Shown one piece after another: positions 11,755 to 23,600 of a stretch of 64,000 bases of DNA. The translations under genes and the position numbers were made by a program. The notes under the pieces are model-generated. The model made no database searches and had not been told where the DNA came from. It worked only from the letters and a program-made list of their open reading frames with translations. The DNA comes from Diadema setosum (Eukaryota > Echinodermata > Echinoidea > Diadematoida > Diadematidae): positions 40,211,511-40,275,510 of the forward strand of contig NC_092686.1 in assembly GCF_964275005.1 (NCBI RefSeq), written 5' to 3'. Every line of letters starts with the position of its first letter. Within the stretch, counting starts at the first letter, position 1.

Positions 11755-13114
11755 GCTGGTTATTATGTATTGTATCAATGATATGCGGACTAAGTTCCAC
11801 AGAGCGATTAAAGCACTACACGTGTATAACAGAGAATGGGGAAAGCTTATGTCAACAATATTGTTCTTTGTAAATCAACATGCTGTATTCCTCAATGATA
11901 GTACATGTATTGGCCCGTCAGAATGTAAATTCCTCATGACTTGTTCCAGAATGACGAGAATCGCATTCATCAAAATGTGGGATTGTAAATAGCACACCAC
12001 CAGATGGCGCTATCCGTGTCGTAGCCCTCTGCGGCATAAACCGGTGACTACATGTGCACATGTACTCACAAATACACTGCTCTATAAATGAATACACTAC
12101 TCTTTGCCTTCTTTCCCTCCTTCCTTCCCTTTTCCCTCCTTAGAATTTCTCATATAACATTTTTTGCATCTGCTTGAAAGATAAATGAACACACAACTGC
12201 AATGTTATCTGGAGCTGAGTGTAATCATTTACAAGTGTAGTTCAACCACATGTATTCAACTCTCTCCATGCACTATCCCACACATGCACACACATACAGA
12301 CAGACAGACAGACAGAGAGACCTACACACTCACATACAAATCACACACATAAATATTCATCCAAGCACACATACACCAACATTCAGTCAACATTCTGCAT
12401 CCACAGAGTTGTGTGCTACTCTTTTTGTTTTTGTTTTTTATTTATTTCACATACATTACAGAGTCTGACATTCTGATAACAATCATTCCGGCCACTCGAC
12501 ACACATGGCCTCCCCTGGTTTAACCATAGAGGACGATACACTTTTCTGCAAGTGTTCCTATATCTGGCATATCTTCTGAACTACACAAAGTCTGAGTCAC
12601 AATGACAACCACTCAACATTCACATGACTAACATGGATGGGGTCAATGTATGACCATGGGGTAAGCAGAAAAGGAGTCTTAGTCTCTATTCAAGACTCAC
12701 GCCATACACAAGAACAGGCATCACGTGGGTTCTGTATGCTGGTACAAAATTGTGAATTAAAAAAACAACAATAACAACAAAAACCCTTTTTGCTATGAGT
12801 TGGACTTACTGACCAGAGGGACTGGACTGGATTGAGGGATGGAGTGGGAAGATGTAATGCCCATTCTCCCTGGCTGGTACAAGTAAAACCTGTTTGCACA
12901 TCAATGGAGCAACTTCTCACTGTTTTTCCTGGATTTTATTTTGATTTTGGAATTATGAAAGGACGTCTTTAACCACAAATTCTCAGTAATTTTGTTTTAT
13001 GAGAATTATTTCATGCCTCCTTGAGAGATGAAGAAAGACCGAAAGTCTTACCAATCTTACCACTGTATTAATATGCTTGATAAGGGCCTAAAATACTGTT
13101 AACTGTAAGTATAT

Positions 13115-13324
13115 ACTGTAAAAGTGGAAATCTTGCAGTGTTTAAATTTTCGCGCATTTCACGCAACCAGAAGCTAGCGCGAAAATAAAAGCACACAAAT
13201 ATTTTTGCTTGCCATAAGTTCCTGTGTGTGATGTCTTGATTCCGCGGAATCAAAAACACATGAAACTCTTCTTACCCGGCCAAGCGTGAAAAATCAGTCG
13301 AGCGAAAATATCCACTTTTACAGT
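13115..13324. mobile_element. 210-bp MITE with ACTGTAAAAGTGGA ends
   Basis: The left end ACTGTAAAAGTGGAAAT is inverted at the right end as ATCCACTTTTACAGT. The inside is rich in GCGAAAA words (TTTCGCGCATTT, TAGCGCGAAAA). A second member lies at 19702-20083. There is no coding capacity. Confidence 0.85.
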
Positions 13325-14246
13325 AGCAGTTAAAGGTTTCTTCAAGCCTATAATCACTTAGCACTCAGAGACTTTGCAAGTAATCTACTTATTCTAATTT
13401 CATTAAATGTGATGTTACATGCTGTTGTTGTTCTTTATAATCACATACTATGTTCCATTTTTCCTATTTGACATTGTAAATCATTTACAAATCAGCCATT
13501 GGAGGCAATGAATAATACATGTATAATGAAACTGAGCTGAAATAAATTGAATTTTCATACAAGAAAAAACAAAATGTGAGGAAAATATTAACACTTTGGC
13601 CCAATAGGTTATTTCTTAAAAAGCAAGATTTCGTTTAAAACTCTCTCGTTTTTTTGTACTTATCAGCCAGCTACATGCCCTTTTTCAATAATATATTACA
13701 CTGTGTGATAACAGCTTGAACAATTCTAGCAAGCCATCACGTGTTGCACAGCACATATATCGAGAACAGACAAATGCGGTTTTTCAGATACTGAACAGGG
13801 GGAAAAAAATCAACCTCAAAAATCAGTTTTCACTCTAATTTACAGAGCATATTTGGTATGTCATTTGTTGTAATGGCATTACGGTGAACATCCTACCATA
13901 CATCTTCAATGGGGACAAACTTCAAGCTCAAGAACCTATCACTGATTGAAAAAAAGAAAAGAAATAGCTGATATTCAACCAATGACCATAAAATGCTATT
14001 TTGCTCTTTCTATCTCATATGTCAGACTGTTTCATCCTTTAGCCTTTCCACTACCATTATACACTGTACTTTACATGTCAAAAGATAAATAAACTTACAG
14101 ATGCCTGTGCAACTTTGAGAACAGAATAAGGTGATATTCGGAGGAGTCTTGTTCCCTTCTGCTGACCTAACAACTTAAGGTGTGAAGTGTTTCACAACTG
14201 ATAACCTTTTGTTACCAACCAAAAACTTCCTGGTTACTTTAAATGC

Positions 14247-14252
14247 TTTAAT
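14247..14252 (-). terminator. Candidate PSMD6 poly(A) signal (ATTAAA)
   Basis: The nearest poly(A)-signal-like hexamer I see downstream of the PSMD6 stop on the minus strand is ATTAAA, about 375 bases after the stop. This is position-based inference only. Confidence 0.3.
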
Positions 14253-14625
14253 ATTGTTTTCACTAAGGGGGATGGGGAGAAGAGAATGAGTGATTATGGT
14301 AATGGGAAAAGGCATAACAGATATACTGCTCGCCAGACATTGGATAGTATCAAACCAGCAGACTGTATGATCATATCATCCTGTGCTTCTGGGGTTTGGG
14401 GTTTAGGGTTTCTTGTGTCCTCTTTTGACATGCACACTTAAAAATGGCTGGACAATAACACCAGCAAAAATGAATGCTTACCAGAGTTATAAAGTGTCTA
14501 TGTACAGAAAATGTCTGTTCACAATACATGAAAACTGCATTGTTCAAGACAGGTACGACAGGTACGGCAGAACGGAACAGGATGTCATCTGACTACACAA
14601 TTTGGGGCACCTGGCATTGGGACTT

Positions 14626-14694
14626 CTATATGTTGATGACTCTACTCAGTTTCTGCACTCTGTTGAGAAGGATATCACCTTGCTTGATGGTTGC
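14626..14694 (-). CDS. PSMD6: PSMD6 exon 8, terminal
   Basis: Codes residues 368-389 and the TAG stop (14626-14628). It follows a TTCTGCAG acceptor and reads [20 protein letters not shown], then NI. This is the conserved C-terminal helix that in the family joins the lid helical bundle. Confidence 0.95.
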   Translation of the reverse strand, partial: ATIKQGDILLNRVQKLSRVINI

Positions 14695-17600
14695 CTGCAG
14701 AAGAACAGGAGCAAAAAGAAACAAGGGGGGAGGAGATATAAAGTAAAATATGGATTGGAAAGAGATACAATGGACATAATTATTTGCTAAATACACATTC
14801 TGAAGATATAATGAATAGTTCAAAGCTTAAAGGTAACATATAGTTTTGGTTGAGACCTAACTTCAGGTTTCTTACATTTTGGGGTGAGATAATGAGAAAG
14901 CTCTTACGAAATATGAAAGATTGTGTAATTCCAAAAGGAATTCAACTTTTATTTGATGAAAATTGCTTTCGAAATGGCTAAAATAACCAAAATAGGGTAA
15001 TCCTAATAAAAGGTGGGACCCACCTTTTATTACGATCGCTTTGTTTTACTTTGATTTAAGATGTCTCCGCCATTACCAAAACCGACTTTTATCAAATAAA
15101 CTTTGAATTCCTTTTAAATGGTATGCTGTATACTATTTCATAAGTGCTTTCTTGGCATCTCGCAAAAAGTTAAAAGCCCAAACCTCATCTCCACCAATAC
15201 TATACCAACCCTTTAAATACAAAACGGTATTTAACATAAAATTTGGTCAGACTTATTTCATCGCTGGGGCGACAAGACCTCGCATCTGACATTTTGGTGA
15301 AAATGACTTTTTTGGGTTAAGGGTCAGATAATCAGTTAAATTGTGTCCTGTCCAAATCTTAGCTGTCTTACCCCACAAATGAAGCCGCCATGGCATGTCA
15401 AAGGAAAGGCTCTCCCATTTGATGTAGTGCTTTGTCTGCCATGTTTTTTGCTCTCCTGAACATACAACATTTTGTAGATATGACGTCTTGTTGCCCCAGC
15501 GACAATTTGGATATGCTGAAAATATAAGATATATAACCCATACTTCCATTGTTTTCTCGTCTCCTCCATGTCACCTAAAAATCACTGGTTACAAAGTCTC
15601 AGTTAGCTGTGCCATATCAATTTTCCATCAATAAAATGAGCATCCCTGCTTTTTCCTGAAGCAGAAAAAAAAAATCACAAAATGAACACAGAACAAAAAC
15701 AACAACAAAATGCCAAAGCTGAGTTACCTGATACTGGTAGTTTTTGCTGTCAGGCCGATTGGTCTCCACGATGCCACCAACTTTGTCTATTTTACAGTGC
15801 AGCCTGCCTGCTGCAATGAATCTTGATAATTCTCTGTTGGTGAGAACAATAGTTATATCCAATCATTGTATGGCAGTCACTTCATCTTTTTATCTCATGG
15901 TAGAAACAAATATAAACAATGGTACTTGCCCTAATTACCACTTTACCACAATAGTCAACAGGCTGTACGCATAAAAAGCAGCAACTGATTCAGCTAGCTT
16001 TTTGCTTGAAACCATATGCATTATAGAAATGTCGCTTTGGCGACTGGTATGCCTCCGCCATAATGCATGATTTTCCCAATAGGTCTAGATAGTACATGTG
16101 GACAATGTGTGATTACATTTTCACAAAATTGGCAAAAAAATATTGAAATGACAAGTTTGTCACAAATGTGTTGAATGTTCACCTTCCTTGACCTAGGTTT
16201 AATTGGATGAATAGGAGAGCATGTATCTAGGGATTTAAGGACTTTAACTTGACTTTGACCCATTCATACATTTAGACATTGAGTAATTTTCAAGGTATAG
16301 GTGTGGAGAAAAAGTGCAATTTCTGAATTGAATAGTAAATTGTTACCATTTTCATCTGGCCCTTGACCCTAAAATTCATAAGATAATCACTTTCAGGTAG
16401 AACGTGCATAATATGTACTAAGTTTCAAGATAACTTGAGCCACTTCGAGATATGGAGGAAAAAGTTAGTTCAGCACTTTCACTTGATCTTTGACCTTTTG
16501 ACCTTTGAGGCAAAAAAAGAAGAAAAAAAAAAAAAACTTTCCAGAGAATTTCTATTAGGTTACACATGCATACACCAAGTGTAAAAAAATAATAACCCTG
16601 CTGGCATTGCATAAATATGAGGGAAATAGTAAAATTTTGAAGTGTTGCACTTGACCTTTGACCCCTGACCTTTGACCCCATGAACCCTACATTCTCTAGA
16701 TAATCACTTCCAGTCAGTACATGTATATACTATGTTCCATGAAGATACCTTGAACAATTTTCCAAGGCACGGAGAAAAAAAAGAAGCTTTGATATTTTTA
16801 CTTGACCTTTTGACCTTTGACCTTCGATCTCATGACCCAAACTTTCACCAGAGAATCTTGATTGGGTAATACATGTATACACTAAGTTTCAAGAAAATAT
16901 CTTCAGGCATTCAATAGATATGGCGAAAATAGTGAAATTTCATGTATTTGACCCTGACCTTTTGACCTTTGACCTTTGACGCAAACTTTCACCAGAGAAT
17001 CTTAATTAGGTAATACATGTATACACTAAGTTTCAAGAAAATATCTTCAGGCATTCAATAGATATGGCGAAAATAGTGAAATTTCATGTATTTGACCCTG
17101 ACCTTTTGACCTTTGACCTTTGACCTCATGACGTAAACTTTCACCAGAGAATCTTAATTGGGTAATTCATGTATACACTAAGTTTCAAGAAAATATCTTC
17201 AGGCATTCAATAGATATGGTGGAAATAGTGAAATTTTATGTATTTGACCTTGACCTTTTGACCTTTGACCTTGAGCATGTGCACCCAAAAGTTGATAGGC
17301 ACAACTTCACCCCCTAATACACATACATGCCAAGTTTCATTAGGATACCTCAACAGGTTTTGATAGTTACCTTGTCCACAAAATTCATTACGGACGGACG
17401 GACGGACGGACGGGCGGACGGACGGACGGACAACCCGAAAACATAATGCCTCCGGCACCACTTCGTGGCGGAGGCATAAAAAACACAGCAATTGCTTGTG
17501 AGCAAAAGTACGCAGTTGCTTGCTGCCAAGTAATTGCTTACAGACCATGCATTCACTTAAAAACATATGCATAAAATGGACCTTTCGCATGTTTTTGCTA

Positions 17601-20600
17601 GTAATGGCTTATATTTTTCAAAGCTCTGTTAAACAAGCTTGAGCTTTTGCTTTTACTGGGACATTCATTTTTAAGCCTTCTGATCATTCAGAAAAGAAAG
17701 ACCAAAGTTGTGCACGAGTGGTATAAATTAAGAAAACATTTCTTCTAAGATGTATTGGTTTTCGTTTCAACAAGGGGAATGTCCTGTGGTTAGCCGACAA
17801 AATGTGATGAAAAATGGGTAGGATGCCTGGAATCTGTGGAGAGCAAGGAGACCTCTCTCAACGTGTCTGGTAGATCTGGGCTACTATAAGTCAAATGATG
17901 GGAATCAGGCGGTACATGTATGTGTGTGTGTGTACATGTGTCTGTGTGTGTACATTTATGAATGTCATTTTTAAGCTCTTCTGCTATGTCAGGAAATGAT
18001 TCTACAAACACACGCCATTTCAAATACATCCTACCAAACCTGTGTTTTTTTCTTGTGTTTGTACAGGGATGACATCCCTTTTATAAATCGTAAGCAATGG
18101 CTTACGCAGGGCAAGCAAAAGATTTATACAAGTAAAAGGTTGTGCTTATGGATTTAAGCAATTGCTTGAGCTTGATCTTTTGCTTGACAAGCTTGTGCTT
18201 ATGCTTGAAGCAATCGCTTGCAAGCAAATGCTAGTTTTTATGCATACAGCCCATTGTATAAAGCACTCCCATCACAATGTACCCAGTTATAAGGAAATTT
18301 TGGCACAACTATTATCTTCATAAACTATTTGTTTGGCTACAACAAAATTTCGATACAGTGAAAGAAAACTGCCGGTCCCAACGAATTTGTTATAACAGGA
18401 ATCACTTGTCACTTTTCCATAATAACAATATTTGTGCTCTTTTACTATCAACATTTGTGGCAAAAATAATTGTGATATAGGTCAGTTTTAGCCACACAAG
18501 TCTGTAAATCTGTTTGACTGAAAGAGTAGCATTGGTCTCATGACAATGAAGAATAGATAACAATCTAGACACTAATTAAAACAGCAAAATAATTGATACG
18601 TGGTACCAACAGCAGTACAAACATGAAAAATAGCTGACTAAAAATAAGAGGAAATGGTAATGGTAGTAGTAAAGTAGAAGAAGCAGCAGGAGAAGCAGTA
18701 GCTGTTATTGTTGTCACCACACGAGTAGTGGTGACAGTACACATGATAAGAAAAGAAGCAGAAGAATTATTGGATGTAGTACAGCTGTAGTGGTATGAGT
18801 GGAAGTAGTGGCAATAAAACAGTGTACTTAGTAGTCAAAGTAGTAAGAGGCGGATCCAGGAATTCTGTAAAGGGGGGCACAACTAATATTTCTGGTGCCA
18901 CTTCCGGGTTTCATTTCATTTTTTCTTTTTATTTCTTTTGTTTTTAACGAAAAATAAAGGGGGGCGTGCGCCGGTTGCATCCCCCTCTGGATCCGCCACT
19001 GGTAGTGGTAGCAGCAGTGGCGACAGCAGTAGTAAAAGTGAGCAGCAGTATTCATAAAATTATGCAGAAGTAGTAGCAGTTTCTCCAGCAGCTGCAGTAT
19101 AGGAAGAGAACATATTGCTAGACAGTGATATACATACTGGTCAATAAAGTCCACACTGACGCCAAATGCATCCGCCATGTACTGGAGGGTGAGGCTGCGG
19201 TAGGATTCCAGTAGCTGGGTGTAGGCTAGAATCCTCATCTCGCGTACGTAGTATCTGAAGTGGGGCGCCATCGACCGGTCTATCTTCAGCTCCTGTTCCA
19301 CCTTAGCTGCACAGTTTAAAAAGACATGTGTGGCTACAGTGTGACATCTCTTACACGCAGTTTCTCGTTAATACTTTCAGTGGAACATGAAAGCGCTGCT
19401 CAGTGACCGGCCATCAGCAAATCTGCAGCAGTCTAAACTACTAGTATACATGGTGTTGGGGGAAGACACTACCTGTACCTGGGTATACCAGCAAAATACA
19501 GGTCAGACATAAGATTTTCATTGTGTGGATCTACTACGAATATGTATACATGTACAGCCATGCCGTGAGAGCTAGGACAAACTGTGACTTGTTTGATTGC
19601 TTGACATTACACCCAAACTCACTTCAAAAGCGGCAAAGGAACATGCAATATATAAAAAGGAGACTAAATGTAGGTCTCCAGTCATCACATGAAGTAGCTA
19701 TACTGTAAGAGTGGAAATTTTTGCAGTGTGCAGAGCTTGCCCTTTACATTATCTTTTTCTTTCTTTTTTTTTTCAGGTGGTCAGTTGGGCCGCCTGAGCA
19801 GGAATTTTAGGAGGCTAAATGGATTTCTAGGTGGCCCAGAATGAGACAGAATATATTCAATCAGCGAATTGCACATTATTATGTGCATAACCGTACTACT
19901 CTACACGTGTATCCTTGTGTGCATTTCGCATAACATGAAACTAACACAAAAATAAAAGCACATACATTTTTTGCACGTTCTTTATAAAAGCTTCGAATAT
20001 GCGAAATTAAAAAAAAAAGCAGAATACATCTTACCCAGTGGCGTGCAAAAAATTACTTGCACAAAAATGTTTGCTTTTACAGTGCCATGTTAATTTTGTT
20101 TTCTATATGCCTCCTTTATGACAGAGCCAAAAGCTCCTGCGTCCCTTGTTCATTATGATTTCAGGTTTAAAATCTAGCAGAAATCACTTTTAATCAAACT
20201 GTGACAGTCGATGGTACATGCTGCCATCACATGTGAGAAATACAAACACTGCCTACTGCAGAGAGTGGATTTCATTTATAGTCAAGAATGTAATTTTTAC
20301 AGGTAGTTTGAATGTCAGGCTTATTCTAAACCATATCAGAAAAAAAAAAGGGCCAGTCCTTGCAAGTTTAAAGGGAAGGTAAACCTAAAGAGCAATGTGG
20401 ATTGAGTGAAAGCAGCAACATTAGTAGAACACATCAGTGAAAGTTTGAGAAAAATCGGACAATCGATGCAAAAGTTATGAATTTTTAAAATTTTGGTGTT
20501 GGAACCGCTGGATGAGGAGACTACTAGAGGATATGACGTATGAGTGGACAACAATACAAAGAAAATATAAAGGATATTCAACAAAAATTCACTTTTCTAG

Positions 20601-23600
20601 AATTATGAAAGAGCAGTGGACCAACCGCTTTCAGAAAGCAGGGGGAATAATTGCTACCCTTAACATATGTCAATATCAAGTTAATGGAATTTGTAATTTT
20701 CATGAAAAATGGATTTTTGTAGTATTTTCTTTATATTTTCTTAATATTGTAGTCCACTCATACGTCATAACCTCTAGTAGTCTCCTCATCCAGCGGTTCC
20801 AACACCAAAACTTTAAAAATTCATAACTTTTGCATCGATTGTCCGATTTTCTTCAAACTTTCACTGATGTGTTCTACTAATGTTGCTGCTTTCACTCAAT
20901 CCACATTGTTCTTGGGGTTTATCTTCCCTTTAAAGTACATATCATGGTATCAAAGCTCTTAAGATCTGACACCACATGTGCACACAAATTAGCTTGAATA
21001 CCATGTGTACCTAGCACTCCTGCAAATTTGGTCTGCATGCTAGCAGGTTTGGCTTAGACAGTTTTGGTTATACATTACATTGCTGTCGTTAATTTGTTAA
21101 AGTTTATTTTCTACTCCTGATAATTGCATGGTATGTTCAAAAAGCAAAGTATTTGATTCTGCACACACTTACCAAGGGATTGAAAGAATTCTGCATAGCG
21201 GCATTCATAGAGCGAAAACAGGAATGTGCGCAGTTCTGGAAGGCTGTGAAGCACCTCAAGAATTTCTGAACCTTTCACAACCTACATTAAAATGATTAAA
21301 GGACAGGGACAAGTGAACCGGAAAAACTCACAAATAAAGTCAGTTCATTCTTCGCAAATATGAATGTGAGTGGTACTACATGTAATACTTTGATGAGGTT
21401 GAATAAAAGAAAAGAAAAAAACTCTCCACAGCAATCAAAAGTATGGTTCACCTTAAATCTTTCATGGCACAAAATACACATCATCATTTGTAAGATTTTA
21501 TTGACTCTATCGACCCCCTCTCGGGGTATGAGAGTACAAACATATTTACAATACAATGTATATGAATACAAAAATATAAGTGATAATGTATAATGTACGT
21601 GTGAAAATAACAGATATGAATAAACACATTTTTTCAGAATGTAAGAACTGAAAACCCCTGTGCACAATATCACTACAATCTAATTTTAAGGGCCTTCATA
21701 AGCTACTGTGGAATAAACTGGTGGATTACACCGTTGCCTGTCCATTCTTTTGTCATTTGGATAATAAAAGTAAAACTACATTTTACACAATTGCTCAAGG
21801 CCATCATAAATGATGCTTAAACATAGTTATTCAGATACGATAACAGTGGATGTCTCATACAGGTTTATGTCACTACTTTGTCAAAATTTTGATCCCCAAA
21901 CACTTTTCTATTTGTTCAAACCCTTGGTACACAAACATGTCACACAGTGTCTTTTGCCTTAGATACAACCCATTCATGCAACAAACATGGTTTTTGCAAT
22001 GTATTCGGCAGTTTCCCAGAACCATTGCTCGCCACACACTTACTTTGGTTCTCAGTTCTGTCCTGTTCAGTGCAATCATGGACACAATGACAGTGTAGGT
22101 CACAAACTGCTTGTAGTCCATCAGCTCATAGGACGTGAAGGTGGAGACAGTGTCGAGGAAGAAGTTGGCAGCGGCCTTGAATTCCCTGATGGACATGTTG
22201 TAGACACCTTGGTACACCTTGAGACGGTTTCTCCTATCCCAGTCTCCACCTTCATCAATCATGCTGCCGGAAATCACCAAAAAAGTAACAAAATTAAATT
22301 GGCCGAGTTGTAATCATCAAAAAACAGTGGCCATAAATGCATTAAAAGATTATAATATGCATTAAAAGATTATAATATAAATAACTGAACATACATCAAA
22401 TTTCTTCAACATGCATTTGTGTCATTACAACTAAAACAAAACAAAACAAATCACTGAAGTACCCTTATGTGACCTGCGTCAACCCAAGTTTTGTCTCCAT
22501 TTTGGTATGTACCTTTACATTTAGTCGACTGAACTTAGCTGTTTACAGTTTTTGCAAACATATGACATATATATATATTTTTCTTTTCTTTTCTTTTTTT
22601 TGCCAGTACATAAATTTATTAATGATAGAAATAAAAATTACTTTTTTCTAATGAATTTAACTTAATATCTCTGTTTTTGGTATATACATACGTCGTACTA
22701 GAATCTTTTTTTGTCTCTTCAGTAATTGACTGTTTTGCCATTAGTGTTTTCATACTTCACCCTACATGTTTCTTACTTGTTGATCTGTATTGCTACTCTG
22801 CAATTCAGCCTCCTGGCTGCCATGGTGGTATTTTCAATCAACCTAATCAAATAGAACTGAATTAAAAAAATATAAAAATGCATATAATCTCTAATACCTT
22901 TTGGCCTTGTCAATATTTCGGGTAATGAGGTCATTATCATTCCAGAAGATGCCAACCCTGATGAGATGAAAGATGATGTCCAGTCTGTGTCCAAGGGCCA
23001 CTGTCTTCTCAAATGCCTTCCTAAAAGTGGTCAAACAGGACTCCTACAACGTTCAAACAAACAAATAATATTTCATTAACAGGCTCAAAAGTGTCGTTTT
23101 CTGGTATCACGTCATGGTGCAATAGTTCACACATATTCAAGGATGCTTTTCGGTGGTTAATAGTTTCATCAAATGAGAGGAATGGTAATGGGTAAATCAA
23201 AAATCAAACCCAATCCACAAAATTATGCAATCATAAAGTTGCAGGTGATTTCATGTTTCTATAATATTTGCCAAAACCACATCTACATGTAGGAGGTTTT
23301 GATGTCAGCTCCTCACCAGTCTCCCAAAATACAAGAAAAAAAAAATCTCCATTGATTTTTTTCTTCCACATATAATTAAAAAGAGTACCGTTATGTTGTT
23401 TCCTACATGTAGCAGCAAGGACTATTAGGGAGGAAAGAGCTCATATAGTGATTGCTAAATCACCATTCCAAAAAATGATTCTCCATTTTTCGCGCACAAG
23501 CCAATGAGAGAGCTGTTAGGTGATAACATCATCATCTTGGCTAATCTCCATGGTTCTCCAGAGGCTGTTATCAATATTCTCATTCTGTGAGAACAGTGTG

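Larger units (their letters stand above)
10291..14625. other. Gene-poor region beside the PSMD6 3' end
   Basis: No coding sequence recognised. It contains an (AT)n microsatellite, a poly-A run at 10640-10658, a short CpG-rich inverted repeat, CA/GACA-rich sequence at 12285-12365 and one 210-bp MITE. The last few hundred bases before 14626 should include the PSMD6 3' UTR. Confidence 0.5.

Noticed and set aside
14388-14412. Telomere-like GGGGTTTGGGGTTTAGGG
   Set aside because: Only three irregular units next to a normal gene; chance or microsatellite.
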